A stretch of 49,449 bases of DNA, taken from NCBI GenBank assembly GCA_016779525.1, contig JADHNL010000006.1, positions 1 to 49,449 of the forward strand, written 5' to 3'. The translations under genes were made by a program, and so were the position numbers. A model generated the notes under the pieces. The model made no database searches. It saw nothing but the letters and a program-made list of their open reading frames with translations, and was not told the origin of the DNA. The stretch comes from SAR86 cluster bacterium (lineage in GTDB: Bacteria; Pseudomonadota; Gammaproteobacteria; Magnimaribacterales; TMED112). This document shows positions 1 to 7,145 of the stretch, in pieces; position 1 is the first letter of the stretch; each line of letters starts with the position of its first letter.

Positions 1-13
1 ATTCATCATTTTT

Positions 14-502
14 ATGTGGCTTGCTGTTCTGATTCTTCGTCCAGTTGTCACTTTTTTTCGAAAACAGAAACCTGAAACTACAAGAAGCACAACAATAAAA
101 GCCACTACTATAAAATCTAAAGCAATAAAAAAAGTTAAAAAAATATCAAAAGCTCCCGTTTCAGCTGTTGAGAAAAATAGTGATTTTAAAATTTTATGTG
201 CTTGTGGGAATCAGACCCATCTACCTGATCGCATTAATGAAGAAAAAGTAACAATCAAGAATATAAATCAATTTTATAGAAAATTGATTTGTTCTTCTTG
301 TGGTGAAAGGAAAGCAAAAGTTTACCTTCTGGATGATTTGATACTTGACTTATCAAAGATTAAATTATGTGTTGAATGCAACAACCCAATACCAATAACA
401 AGGTTGGATATAAACCCTGAAGCCAATGAATGTGTCTATTGTATAGAAGCAAGAGAAGATGAAGAATCAAAAAAAATTTCCATGAAAGGTTATGAACCAT
501 AA
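14..502 (+). CDS. Double C4 zinc-knuckle protein, possibly 5' partial
   Basis: Unrecognised protein of 162 residues from the first visible ATG. The N-terminus (about residues 1-16) is a hydrophobic segment, followed by a basic Lys/Thr-rich linker (17-55). Two cysteine clusters follow: C62, C64, C93, C96, and a C-terminal C4 set C119, C122, C140, C143. The second cluster (CVEC...RL...P....CVYC) has the spacing and consensus of the DksA/TraR zinc finger; that is a motif resemblance only. The frame stays open to the left edge of the window and the upstream codons are also hydrophobic, so the true start may lie outside. The GIY-YIG gene starts 7 nt after its stop, suggesting cotranscription. Function unknown; a zinc-binding regulator or nucleic-acid-binding protein is possible. 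Confidence 0.6.
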   Translation: MWLAVLILRPVVTFFRKQKPETTRSTTIKATTIKSKAIKKVKKISKAPVSAVEKNSDFKILCACGNQTHLPDRINEEKVTIKNINQFYRKLICSSCGERKAKVYLLDDLILDLSKIKLCVECNNPIPITRLDINPEANECVYCIEAREDEESKKISMKGYEP

Positions 503-509
503 AATGTAG

Positions 510-1412
510 ATGTCTAAGTTAACTTTAAAAGATTTAATTAGTTTAGAAGAGCCAGCAGTCGAGCAAAAAAGCTTTCGTGTTGTGCGGCACATCATGAAAG
601 GTCATGGCTGGGAAGGCTTTGATGACATGATTAGATTTGATGATGAGTTGCTTAATATCTTCGCAGGCAATATGGTCAGCGATAGATACAAAGGTGCCGA
701 AATTATCTTAACTTGTGTGGCACTGCCTAGATCCAAAGCATTGTTTAGAGCAGCATTCCGCAATCATGGCATCATCTCTTTTAAAGAAGCACGTAAACAC
801 TATTCAGGTTATGACCGATACAACCATTACTTACGCTCAAACAACATTCATACAGTTAAGGATTTAAGCAAGCAAATATTCTACAAGTTAGAAAGAATTC
901 CTCTTCTGGAAGAATTTAGAAATAGACTGGTCATTGATTGGGGCAAGAACTCTCAAACTTATATTCAGAAGAGATTGGATAAACCAGTTTCTGAAATTTA
1001 TCCCCAAGGCTTTGTTTCTTTTTTCCCCGGGTGGGACAGGGTAAAGATTTCATACCGTGAACTCAAAGAAATTATTGATAATCCCGATGGTAACAAAGAT
1101 TGGTTTCAATACTTATCCAGTCATTCAGGAGTCTATGTCATTCTGGATGAAAAGTCAGGCAAACAATACGTCGGCTCGGCATACGGGGGAGAGGGATTGT
1201 GGACTAGATGGTCTGGCTACGCGCGCACTGGACACAATGGCAACAAGGCTTTGAAAGCATTAGCCAGCAAAGATCCTAATTTTGCCGATAAATTTACCTT
1301 CTCACTCCATCATGTTTTCCCTAAGACAGTGAGTAAGAATGAAGTTATCGAGTTTGAATCAATGTTGAAGCTCAAATTAGGTTCCCGAGCCTTTGGTTTG
1401 AATGAAAATTAA
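510..1412 (+). CDS. GIY-YIG nuclease family protein
   Basis: Protein of 300 residues with a C-terminal GIY-YIG domain at about 205-300. Visible elements are GVYVI, then KQYVGSA, the conserved Arg in LWTRW, the GHNGN loop, and the catalytic-type Glu in the helix before KLKLGSRAFGLN. These match the Tyr/Tyr/Arg/Glu set expected of an active GIY-YIG endonuclease. The N-terminal 200 residues resemble the extension found in a family of stand-alone bacterial GIY-YIG proteins and carry an FFPGWD motif just before the nuclease. The target is unknown. It sits 7 nt after the zinc-knuckle gene, in a three-gene stretch that looks accessory to the conserved genes beyond the tRNA. It could belong to a mobile element or a defence or repair function; the sequence does not decide. 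Confidence 0.8.
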   Translation: MSKLTLKDLISLEEPAVEQKSFRVVRHIMKGHGWEGFDDMIRFDDELLNIFAGNMVSDRYKGAEIILTCVALPRSKALFRAAFRNHGIISFKEARKHYSGYDRYNHYLRSNNIHTVKDLSKQIFYKLERIPLLEEFRNRLVIDWGKNSQTYIQKRLDKPVSEIYPQGFVSFFPGWDRVKISYRELKEIIDNPDGNKDWFQYLSSHSGVYVILDEKSGKQYVGSAYGGEGLWTRWSGYARTGHNGNKALKALASKDPNFADKFTFSLHHVFPKTVSKNEVIEFESMLKLKLGSRAFGLNEN

Positions 1413-1457
1413 GCTACGTTTAAAATATTTTTATACAAAACGATCAATGAACAAAAT

Positions 1458-2264
1458 ATGAAATCAAAAAATAAAATAGGAAATGGTTGCCTATGGACTA
1501 TATTAGTTGCGGTTGGAGTTATTATTTTAGTCAACTTAAATACCCCTAGTGAAGAAGAAAAAAAAGTTATGGTTGAGGAAAAATATTCAGAGGTAAAAGC
1601 AATTCCTGCTTCGGAATATTGTGCAAATAGAGATGGTTATGAAGAATTGATTGAACTTGAATCTCAGAGTCCTAGAAGTGAATACTATTCTAATATTTCT
1701 CAAGAGAAGTATGAGGAGTACTCTCAAAAATGTGCAGAAAAAACTGCTCAATTGATTAAAGAAGCGGAAGTACGAAGAATAAGTGAAATCAGAACAAAAT
1801 ACGCAAGTTTTGATGAAATTTATGGAGATACAAGAAAGATCACAAAAGAAGATCTTAGGAATTACATGATAAAAGTTCTAGAAATAACTCCAAACTGCTT
1901 CCCTGAATATGTTGATAAAAGCACTAATAAAAAAAGAACTTATTTTTTAATGTGCACAGATATGAAAAAAGTTTATTGGTCTGAAAGTGATATGAAAGAT
2001 GGGATTGTAAGAAGCATAATTCCTCATTTATCTGATCTTGAGGCTTTGGCATATTGTGAGGAGTTGATTAAGTTGCAGCTAAACAACCCTGAAACATTCA
2101 GCCCTAGCATCCTGAACTATGCTGTAACAAAAGTAGAAGATTCTAGATCCGTTGTTGTGCAAAATTTTTCAGCTAAAAATGGTATTGGAGCTAAATTAAA
2201 TTATCGCGCAACTTGTTTGGTCGGCAATGAAGTTTACGAGATTCAAGAGTTAATTCAGATTTAG
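1458..2264 (+). CDS. Membrane-anchored hypothetical protein
   Basis: Unrecognised protein of 268 residues. One N-terminal transmembrane segment (about residues 11-28) follows a short basic stretch, so the bulk probably lies outside the cytoplasm. The middle is Glu/Lys-rich and probably helical. The C-terminal 70 residues (from ALAYCEELI, with the NNPETF motif and a pair of cysteines about 50 residues apart) resemble a small domain seen in many hypothetical proteins of accessory regions; no function can be assigned. ATG at 1458, 45 nt after the GIY-YIG gene, no strong ribosome binding site. Last gene before tRNA-Ser. Confidence 0.55.
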   Translation: MKSKNKIGNGCLWTILVAVGVIILVNLNTPSEEEKKVMVEEKYSEVKAIPASEYCANRDGYEELIELESQSPRSEYYSNISQEKYEEYSQKCAEKTAQLIKEAEVRRISEIRTKYASFDEIYGDTRKITKEDLRNYMIKVLEITPNCFPEYVDKSTNKKRTYFLMCTDMKKVYWSESDMKDGIVRSIIPHLSDLEALAYCEELIKLQLNNPETFSPSILNYAVTKVEDSRSVVVQNFSAKNGIGAKLNYRATCLVGNEVYEIQELIQI

Positions 2265-2291
2265 GGTAGCAAAAGGGTAGCAATTTACCCT
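2263..2291. repeat. Tandem 11-bp direct repeat ending in a small hairpin
   Basis: AGGGTAGCAA occurs at 2263-2272 and again at 2274-2283. The second copy folds with TACCCT (2286-2291) into a 6-bp stem with a 6-nt loop. It overlaps the stop codon of the upstream gene and has no U-tract, so it is not a convincing terminator. It may be a weak end-of-transcript structure or a recombination scar near the tRNA. Confidence 0.4.
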
Positions 2292-2323
2292 CCAAATTGA
2301 TGAATAATGATGAAACTTGCTCT

Positions 2324-2352
2324 TTGCTATCTCATCGATCTCATCATAAAAT
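2324..2352 (+). promoter_or_regulatory. Candidate sigma-70 promoter for tRNA-Ser
   Basis: -35 TTGCTA (2324-2329), 17-nt spacer, -10 TAAAAT (2347-2352). The predicted start near 2359 lies about 20 nt before the tRNA. Assigned by eye. Confidence 0.45.
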
Positions 2353-2379
2353 ACGCATTCCAATAAGGTTTTATTGATA

Positions 2380-2469
2380 GGAGAGGTGGCTGAGTGGTCG
2401 AAAGCGGCACCCTGCTAAGGTGTTATACGAGTAATCGTATCGAGGGTTCGAATCCCTCTCTCTCCGCCA
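2380..2469 (+). tRNA. tRNA-Ser (anticodon GCU)
   Basis: Class II tRNA of 90 nt. Acceptor GGAGAGG (2380-2386) pairs with TCTCTCC, ending in G plus an encoded CCA (2467-2469). The anticodon loop contains GCT, reading AGC/AGU serine codons. There is a long variable arm (about 2421-2440) and a T-arm GAGGG-TTCGAAT-CCCTC. All structural elements are intact. Confidence 0.96.
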
Positions 2470-2506
2470 ATTTAAATATCTCATTTTTTAAGTTAATGTA
2501 TAGCTA

Positions 2507-3742
2507 GTGATTAAGAAAATAGTAATAGTAATCTTATTTTTGATTCTGGCTTCATGTGCCGATAGTAATTATAAAGAGGAGGCTCCAAATCAAGTTCTAT
2601 ATCTTTGGCTGCATGATATTGGTTTTGAGGATCCAAATTTCTTAGCAGTAGTAAATGCCGATCCAGAATCAAAGAACTATGGAAAATTGATCGACACAGT
2701 TGCTGTTAATGAAACGTTGGGAATGGCTCACCATACTCCAATCTTCCTTCCTTCTTCTGGCATGATATTTGCAAACGATTTTCATAATAGCTATACCTAT
2801 ATATTTGATACCAAAAACCCTTTAAAACCTAAATTGATAAATAGCTTTGGTAAATTAAATGATTTTAATTTTCCTCACAGTTACTCTGAGCTGCCCAACG
2901 GAAACATTATCACGACCTTCCAAACCAAGAGCGGAATAGATTCAATAGGAGGCATAGTTGAATTTGATAAGGAAGGAAATTATTTAAGATCTTCCAGGGC
3001 TGAACCAGAGGATCCATCAATTTTTGTCAGACCATACGGAATTATTCTCGTTCCAAAATTAAATAAAATTATTACAACAAATTATGATATGCATGAAACA
3101 GATATAGGCTACCACATTCAGATTTGGGACATGGCTACATTGAATCTTCTTCATACAATTCAATTACCTAAAGTAGAGGGCATGATCATCGACCAGAACC
3201 CATTTGAAGGAAGATTGTTATCTGATGGAGAAACAATATTGTTTCAAACATTTTCTTGCGGCCTATTTGTTCTTGATAATTTAAGTGAACTTGAACCTAA
3301 AGTTACGTATACGCACCACTTTGCAGAGGGTCCCTTTTGCTCATTGCCAGTTAGACTGGAAAATTATTGGATTCAAACTGTTGCTAGTGACAATGGTGGT
3401 TTCAATGGTTTGGTAGTTCTTGATATCAGTGATCCATTTAACCCACTTGAGGTCGATAGGTTAGATACTGGCAGCAAGATCGGCCCTCATTGGCTAAGCC
3501 CAAATCAAACTGGTGAACAAATTGTCCTAACTGGTTTTTTTGAAGAATTAGAGCGAAGAATAATCATGTTAAATTTTGATAAATCTAGTGGAGATTTATC
3601 CATAGATAAAACCTTCGGAGGAGGTGACGTCAGTGGTCCCGGGCTAATGGTAGACATTGAGGAATGGCCACATGGGAAGACGGGAGCAGCATTAGCACAT
3701 GGCGCAATTTTCTGGCCTCCCGCTCCTCCAGATTGGAAATAG
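2507..3742 (+). CDS. SBP56/methanethiol-oxidase-like lipoprotein
   Basis: Secreted lipoprotein of 411 residues. The hydrophobic signal ends in the lipobox LASC (Cys17), so the mature protein is lipid-anchored. The rest looks like a beta-propeller of the selenium-binding protein 56 family, whose bacterial members include methanethiol oxidase (methanethiol to formaldehyde, H2S and H2O2). Support is the family's spaced histidines: H75-H76 (GMAHHTP), H124 (NFPHS) and H398 (AHGAIFWPP), plus PHWLSPN near residue 330. In this family such histidines bind copper. Start is GTG at 2507, which places the signal peptide correctly. It stands alone between tRNA-Ser and a convergent Coq4-like gene. Enzymatic activity is inference; other SBP56 members have unclear roles. 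Confidence 0.6.
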   Translation: MIKKIVIVILFLILASCADSNYKEEAPNQVLYLWLHDIGFEDPNFLAVVNADPESKNYGKLIDTVAVNETLGMAHHTPIFLPSSGMIFANDFHNSYTYIFDTKNPLKPKLINSFGKLNDFNFPHSYSELPNGNIITTFQTKSGIDSIGGIVEFDKEGNYLRSSRAEPEDPSIFVRPYGIILVPKLNKIITTNYDMHETDIGYHIQIWDMATLNLLHTIQLPKVEGMIIDQNPFEGRLLSDGETILFQTFSCGLFVLDNLSELEPKVTYTHHFAEGPFCSLPVRLENYWIQTVASDNGGFNGLVVLDISDPFNPLEVDRLDTGSKIGPHWLSPNQTGEQIVLTGFFEELERRIIMLNFDKSSGDLSIDKTFGGGDVSGPGLMVDIEEWPHGKTGAALAHGAIFWPPAPPDWK

Positions 3743-3788
3743 CAGCACTACTTGTTATTAATTTAAAATATGAGAGCAGATTTGTAGA

Positions 3789-4301
3789 CTAGTTCTTTTG
3801 CGTCTCAAGAAAACGACCTACGGGCACATCATCTAGTGGTAATAGTTTGATATTAAATTCTTCCCTTATCTCTTTTAGTGTTTTATTAAGATAATTTTCA
3901 GGCGTATGGTAATCCCATCGTTTTGTCATCTTCATACATAACCGAAATATTTTTATTTTAACAGGAATTAAGGACACATAGATTTTAAAAATTGACCACC
4001 AGCCACCATATTTTCCAACTAAGGATTTAATGAACTTACTGTAATCAGGATCTCGATAAAAACCTATTATTGGACCCCATTTAAATTTCGTACCCCACAA
4101 TGCATAGGTATCGAGCAGTGACTCTTCTTCTATTGATGTTCCCAAACCAAATAAAACATGAGTGTAATCGTGCTCTTTAAACACCTTTGTATTTGGGGAG
4201 TCTATTTCTAATATTTCTTTGAATGCAGGATTTATCGCGTAGAATTCTTCTATGCCTTGCTCTAAAGTCTGTAATGAATCTTGTTTTTGAAACTCATACA
4301 T
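3789..4301 (-). CDS. Coq4-like ubiquinone-biosynthesis family protein
   Basis: Protein of 170 residues carrying the Coq4 zinc motif HDxxH-x11-E exactly: H44, D45, H48, E60. Eukaryotic Coq4 organises the coenzyme Q biosynthetic complex and has been implicated in C1 oxidative decarboxylation of the quinone precursor ring; bacterial relatives are mostly uncharacterised. There is no signal peptide; a moderately hydrophobic stretch at about 104-120 could contact membrane. Single gene, convergent with the SBP56-like gene (46 bp apart) and divergent from the M23 lipoprotein (24 bp between starts). No other ubiquinone gene lies nearby, so the pathway role is inferred from the motif alone. Confidence 0.65.
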   Translation of the reverse strand: MYEFQKQDSLQTLEQGIEEFYAINPAFKEILEIDSPNTKVFKEHDYTHVLFGLGTSIEEESLLDTYALWGTKFKWGPIIGFYRDPDYSKFIKSLVGKYGGWWSIFKIYVSLIPVKIKIFRLCMKMTKRWDYHTPENYLNKTLKEIREEFNIKLLPLDDVPVGRFLETQKN

Positions 4302-4325
4302 AACACCGCTAAAATATCATAATTA

Positions 4326-5120
4326 ATGAAAAAAAATAAAGTATTTTCTCTTTTTTTGAGCATTTGTTTAGTTTCCTGTACAACATTTATTCGGGAGCAA
4401 TATGCTTCGCCAATTCAGTTGGTTGGAAACTCAGGTGAATATATAATTTTGCCAACCAAAACTGGCACAGGTTACCTCATTAAGAACAGGGAAGGAAACA
4501 AAGAGGTATTAGGTCTGCCTTATGTTACCGAAGAGGAGCTGATTATTATCGCTGGTCAAGAAATCTTGATGCAGCCAGTAGATTATGGTGAATCAAGAAT
4601 TACCATAACGAATAATTCATTGGTTAATTTAAGTCCAGAGGATCAAGCTCGGGCCAATGCTGAAGCTCTTAAAGTGAATCAAGCAGTAAAGCAAGTTACA
4701 CAACAAACCGATTTTAATTTTGATTTTTTCCCGCCAGTGCAAAATTTCATTACATCCGGTTATGGTAAGAAGCGATTCATTAATGGTAATCCAAGATCAC
4801 CACACTTGGCTTTAGACATTGATGGTAATGAGGGTGACCCAATCTATGCGCCTAAAGCAGGAGTAGTGGTTATAGCAGAAGAGCATTTTTACAGTGGCAA
4901 AATGATGTTGATCAACCATGGCGGTGGTCTTTTTACGTCTTATAGTCACATGAGTGACTGGGTTGCAGAGGAAGGCGATTATGTCGAAGCCAAAGAATTG
5001 ATAGGTAAAGTTGGTTCAAGCGGAAGAGTAACAGGACCTCACCTGCATTGGGTGGTTTATTTAAATGGCAATAGAATCAATCCAGAGCTGTTGGTTGATT
5101 TACAATACTATCAGGACTGA
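4326..5120 (+). CDS. M23-family peptidase lipoprotein
   Basis: Lipoprotein of 264 residues: signal ending LVSC (Cys18), then a poorly conserved region (20-135) and a C-terminal M23 (LytM) domain (about 140-255). All zinc and catalytic positions are present: H160 and D164 (HxxxD), H208 (SHMS), and H239/H241 (GPHLH). M23 enzymes cut peptide cross-links in peptidoglycan, so this is probably an active outer-membrane-anchored murein endopeptidase. Its 3' end overlaps the convergent pdxH by 10 bp. No LysM domain is evident, unlike NlpD. Confidence 0.85.
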   Translation: MKKNKVFSLFLSICLVSCTTFIREQYASPIQLVGNSGEYIILPTKTGTGYLIKNREGNKEVLGLPYVTEEELIIIAGQEILMQPVDYGESRITITNNSLVNLSPEDQARANAEALKVNQAVKQVTQQTDFNFDFFPPVQNFITSGYGKKRFINGNPRSPHLALDIDGNEGDPIYAPKAGVVVIAEEHFYSGKMMLINHGGGLFTSYSHMSDWVAEEGDYVEAKELIGKVGSSGRVTGPHLHWVVYLNGNRINPELLVDLQYYQD

Positions 5121-5713
5121 AGAAAAAACTTTTCCCAATCATTTCCTGAAAGTTTATAGCATTCTCGGTAATTGAGCCTTTCCTCACTTGCTTCCCAGAA
5201 TTCAAAATATGACACCTTAATTTGGTAGCCACCCCAATCTAAAGGTCTTTTTTCTTCTAGTTCTCCAGATTCTATTAGTGATTTGGTTTGTTCAAATTTG
5301 GCCTGCAACATCTCATATGACTCTATTGGTTGCGATTGATCCGATGCAATGGCAGCAATGTTCTTGCCCTGCTCGCGCCCATAAAAATGTTCATCAGAAA
5401 AAATCTCTGGACACTTTGCAATCTGGCCTTCCAATCTAATTTGCACATTGGTTGCAGCCCACCAGAAATTTACAGCAACCTTATCATTGACGTTAAAATC
5501 ATTGGCTTTATGACTGCTGTAACTAGAAAAGAAGATTAAATTATCTTCAAAAAAATACTTGAAATTAACGTATCGAGCATGAGGCGCCCCATCGGCATCT
5601 ACAGATGAGATGCAACCAGCTTCAGCAATTGGCTGACCATTTTCTTCGGCTTGTAGATAGTAATCTTCAAATTTTTTAAATGGACCTTGATCGGGCAGAT
5701 TTTTAAATTGCAT
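5111..5713 (-). CDS. pdxH: Pyridoxamine 5'-phosphate oxidase, divergent
   Basis: FMN split-barrel protein of 200 residues with the PdxH layout: the FMN-binding region around 45-95, the helix LQAKFEQTKSLIESGE before RPLDWGGY (156-163), and a C-terminal tail. PdxH makes pyridoxal 5'-phosphate from the amine or alcohol forms. Two regions differ from E. coli PdxH. The C-terminal RLHDR motif, whose Arg and His contact the substrate, reads RLNYR (179-183), so the His is Asn. The N-terminal segment that carries substrate-lid residues is also missing. The start overlaps the pyk stop by 1 nt (TAATG), so it is the second gene of a pyk-pdxH pair. A related flavin oxidase with another substrate remains possible. 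Confidence 0.72.
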   Translation of the reverse strand: MQFKNLPDQGPFKKFEDYYLQAEENGQPIAEAGCISSVDADGAPHARYVNFKYFFEDNLIFFSSYSSHKANDFNVNDKVAVNFWWAATNVQIRLEGQIAKCPEIFSDEHFYGREQGKNIAAIASDQSQPIESYEMLQAKFEQTKSLIESGELEEKRPLDWGGYQIKVSYFEFWEASEERLNYRECYKLSGNDWEKFFLQS

Positions 5714-7110
5714 TAGTCCATAAACCTTACTTGAATTGCATCGGCATAGATCTCAGAAAAAATACCCGATATCACAACAAATTTCTTTCTACCTTTAAGT
5801 TTCATTTTTGATTTGAGAGCATTAAATGCAGCTGAGATAGTTTTCTCATGGTTTTTGGTGAATTTAAGGCTGAGGTTTTCAACTGAAGAAGATAAAGATA
5901 ATTTATTCTGGGTTGAAGTGCTATTGGTGAAAGCGTATACAGGAACCTTTGGCCTGGCTCGAGAAATTAAATTGGCTGTAAAACCACTTCTGGTTAATAC
6001 CACTATGGCGTCGGCATTAATTTTTTCACTCAATTTTACAGTTGTGGCTGCTAGGATATGCCAGTCAGTTTCTTGTTTAAAGCCATTTTGAAATTGAAGT
6101 GTTTCTGATCTCTCAGCATTGAGAGCGATATCACGTATGTATTCAACGCATTTAAATGGATATTTTCCGACGCTTGTTTCACCAGAAAGCATCAAAGCAT
6201 CTGTGCCCTCATAGACTGCATTGGCGACATCTGATACTTCTGCTCTTGTGGGGTGTGGGTTCTTAATCATCGATTCAAGGAGTTGAGTTGCAACTATGGA
6301 TTTTTTGCCATGTTTGGCAGCAACCCTAATCATCTTTCTTTGGATATATGGCAAATTGGTAATGTCGGTTTCGATCCCCAAATCTCCTCGGGCCACCATA
6401 ACCCCATCGGAATTTTTTACAATTTCATCTAGGTTTGAAAGTCCCTCTTGGTCTTCAATTTTAACAAATGTCTCAACATTGTCGGCTCTATCTTTCAGAA
6501 ATTTCTTAAGCGTCAGTAAGTCTTGTTTTGAACGGCAAAATGAGAGGGCAATAAAATCAACGCCCATTTCCAATGCAAAATCCAAATCTTTTTTGTCTTT
6601 GTCCGTTAGTGTGGGTAGTTTAATTTTTGCGCCTGGGAAATTAACGTGCTTTTTCCCAGCAATCACCCCACTATCTAAAACTTCGCAAGTAATATTGTTG
6701 GATAGGTCAATATTTTTTATTTTTAGTTCTATGGCTCCATTATCAAGGGAGATTTTTCCTCCTTTTTTAATACCTTTGACGTACTTTAAATTATCTACAG
6801 GTAAGGCTTTGTTGTTTTTGCCCTTTTGTTTAGAAAGGACTAATTCCTGACCTTTTTTAAGGTGAAGAGATTCAGAAGTTTTTGCTGTTCTAATCTCAGG
6901 CCCTTGGGTATCTACCATAACCCCAATTGACTGATTTAATGATTTGTTTAAGGACTTTACGTAACCAATAATCTCTTTTAAATCCTCATGGCTAGCATGA
7001 GACATATTGATTCTCACAACATTCATGCCATTTTTATACAGATTTAAGATTGATTCTTTAGATTTAGTGCTTGGCCCAACTGTTGTAATTATTTTTGTTC
7101 TTTTATGCAT
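5713..7110 (-). CDS. pyk: Pyruvate kinase
   Basis: Protein of 465 residues, full length for the family. It catalyses phosphoenolpyruvate + ADP to pyruvate + ATP, the last step of glycolysis, in the cytoplasm. Diagnostic stretches are TKIITTVGPST at the N-terminus, NMSHASHE, the B domain after VDTQGPEIRT, KIEDQEGL with the active-site Lys, VARGDLGIE, and ATQLLESM followed by P(T)RAEVSDVANAV and MLSGETSVGKYP. The C-terminal allosteric domain is present. The 35-bp space to the divergent kbl start holds overlapping promoters at most. Confidence 0.95.
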   Translation of the reverse strand: MHKRTKIITTVGPSTKSKESILNLYKNGMNVVRINMSHASHEDLKEIIGYVKSLNKSLNQSIGVMVDTQGPEIRTAKTSESLHLKKGQELVLSKQKGKNNKALPVDNLKYVKGIKKGGKISLDNGAIELKIKNIDLSNNITCEVLDSGVIAGKKHVNFPGAKIKLPTLTDKDKKDLDFALEMGVDFIALSFCRSKQDLLTLKKFLKDRADNVETFVKIEDQEGLSNLDEIVKNSDGVMVARGDLGIETDITNLPYIQRKMIRVAAKHGKKSIVATQLLESMIKNPHPTRAEVSDVANAVYEGTDALMLSGETSVGKYPFKCVEYIRDIALNAERSETLQFQNGFKQETDWHILAATTVKLSEKINADAIVVLTRSGFTANLISRARPKVPVYAFTNSTSTQNKLSLSSSVENLSLKFTKNHEKTISAAFNALKSKMKLKGRKKFVVISGIFSEIYADAIQVRFMD

Positions 7111-7133
7111 ACACAGTTTATTTAGTTTTTTAT

Positions 7134-7139
7134 TATAAT
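7134..7139 (+). promoter_or_regulatory. -10 box placing transcription start at the kbl GTG
   Basis: A perfect TATAAT lies 6 nt upstream of the inferred GTG start of kbl (7146). Normal -10 to +1 spacing would put the first transcribed base at or next to that GTG, which suggests a leaderless mRNA. No Shine-Dalgarno sequence is visible there. No good -35 is evident. Confidence 0.4.
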
Positions 7140-7145
7140 CTCTTT

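Noticed and set aside
2274-2291. Intrinsic terminator after the island genes
   Set aside because: The stem is only 6 bp and no U-tract follows.
2380-2469. Phage or island attachment site in tRNA-Ser
   Set aside because: No duplicated tRNA 3' end and no integrase gene are visible in the window; the accessory genes lie on the 5' side of the tRNA.
7095-7145. Longer ATG start for kbl adding 17 hydrophobic residues
   Set aside because: It would overlap the pyk start on the other strand, lies upstream of the TATAAT box, and the added residues do not match the Kbl N-terminus; GTG 7146 gives the family length.
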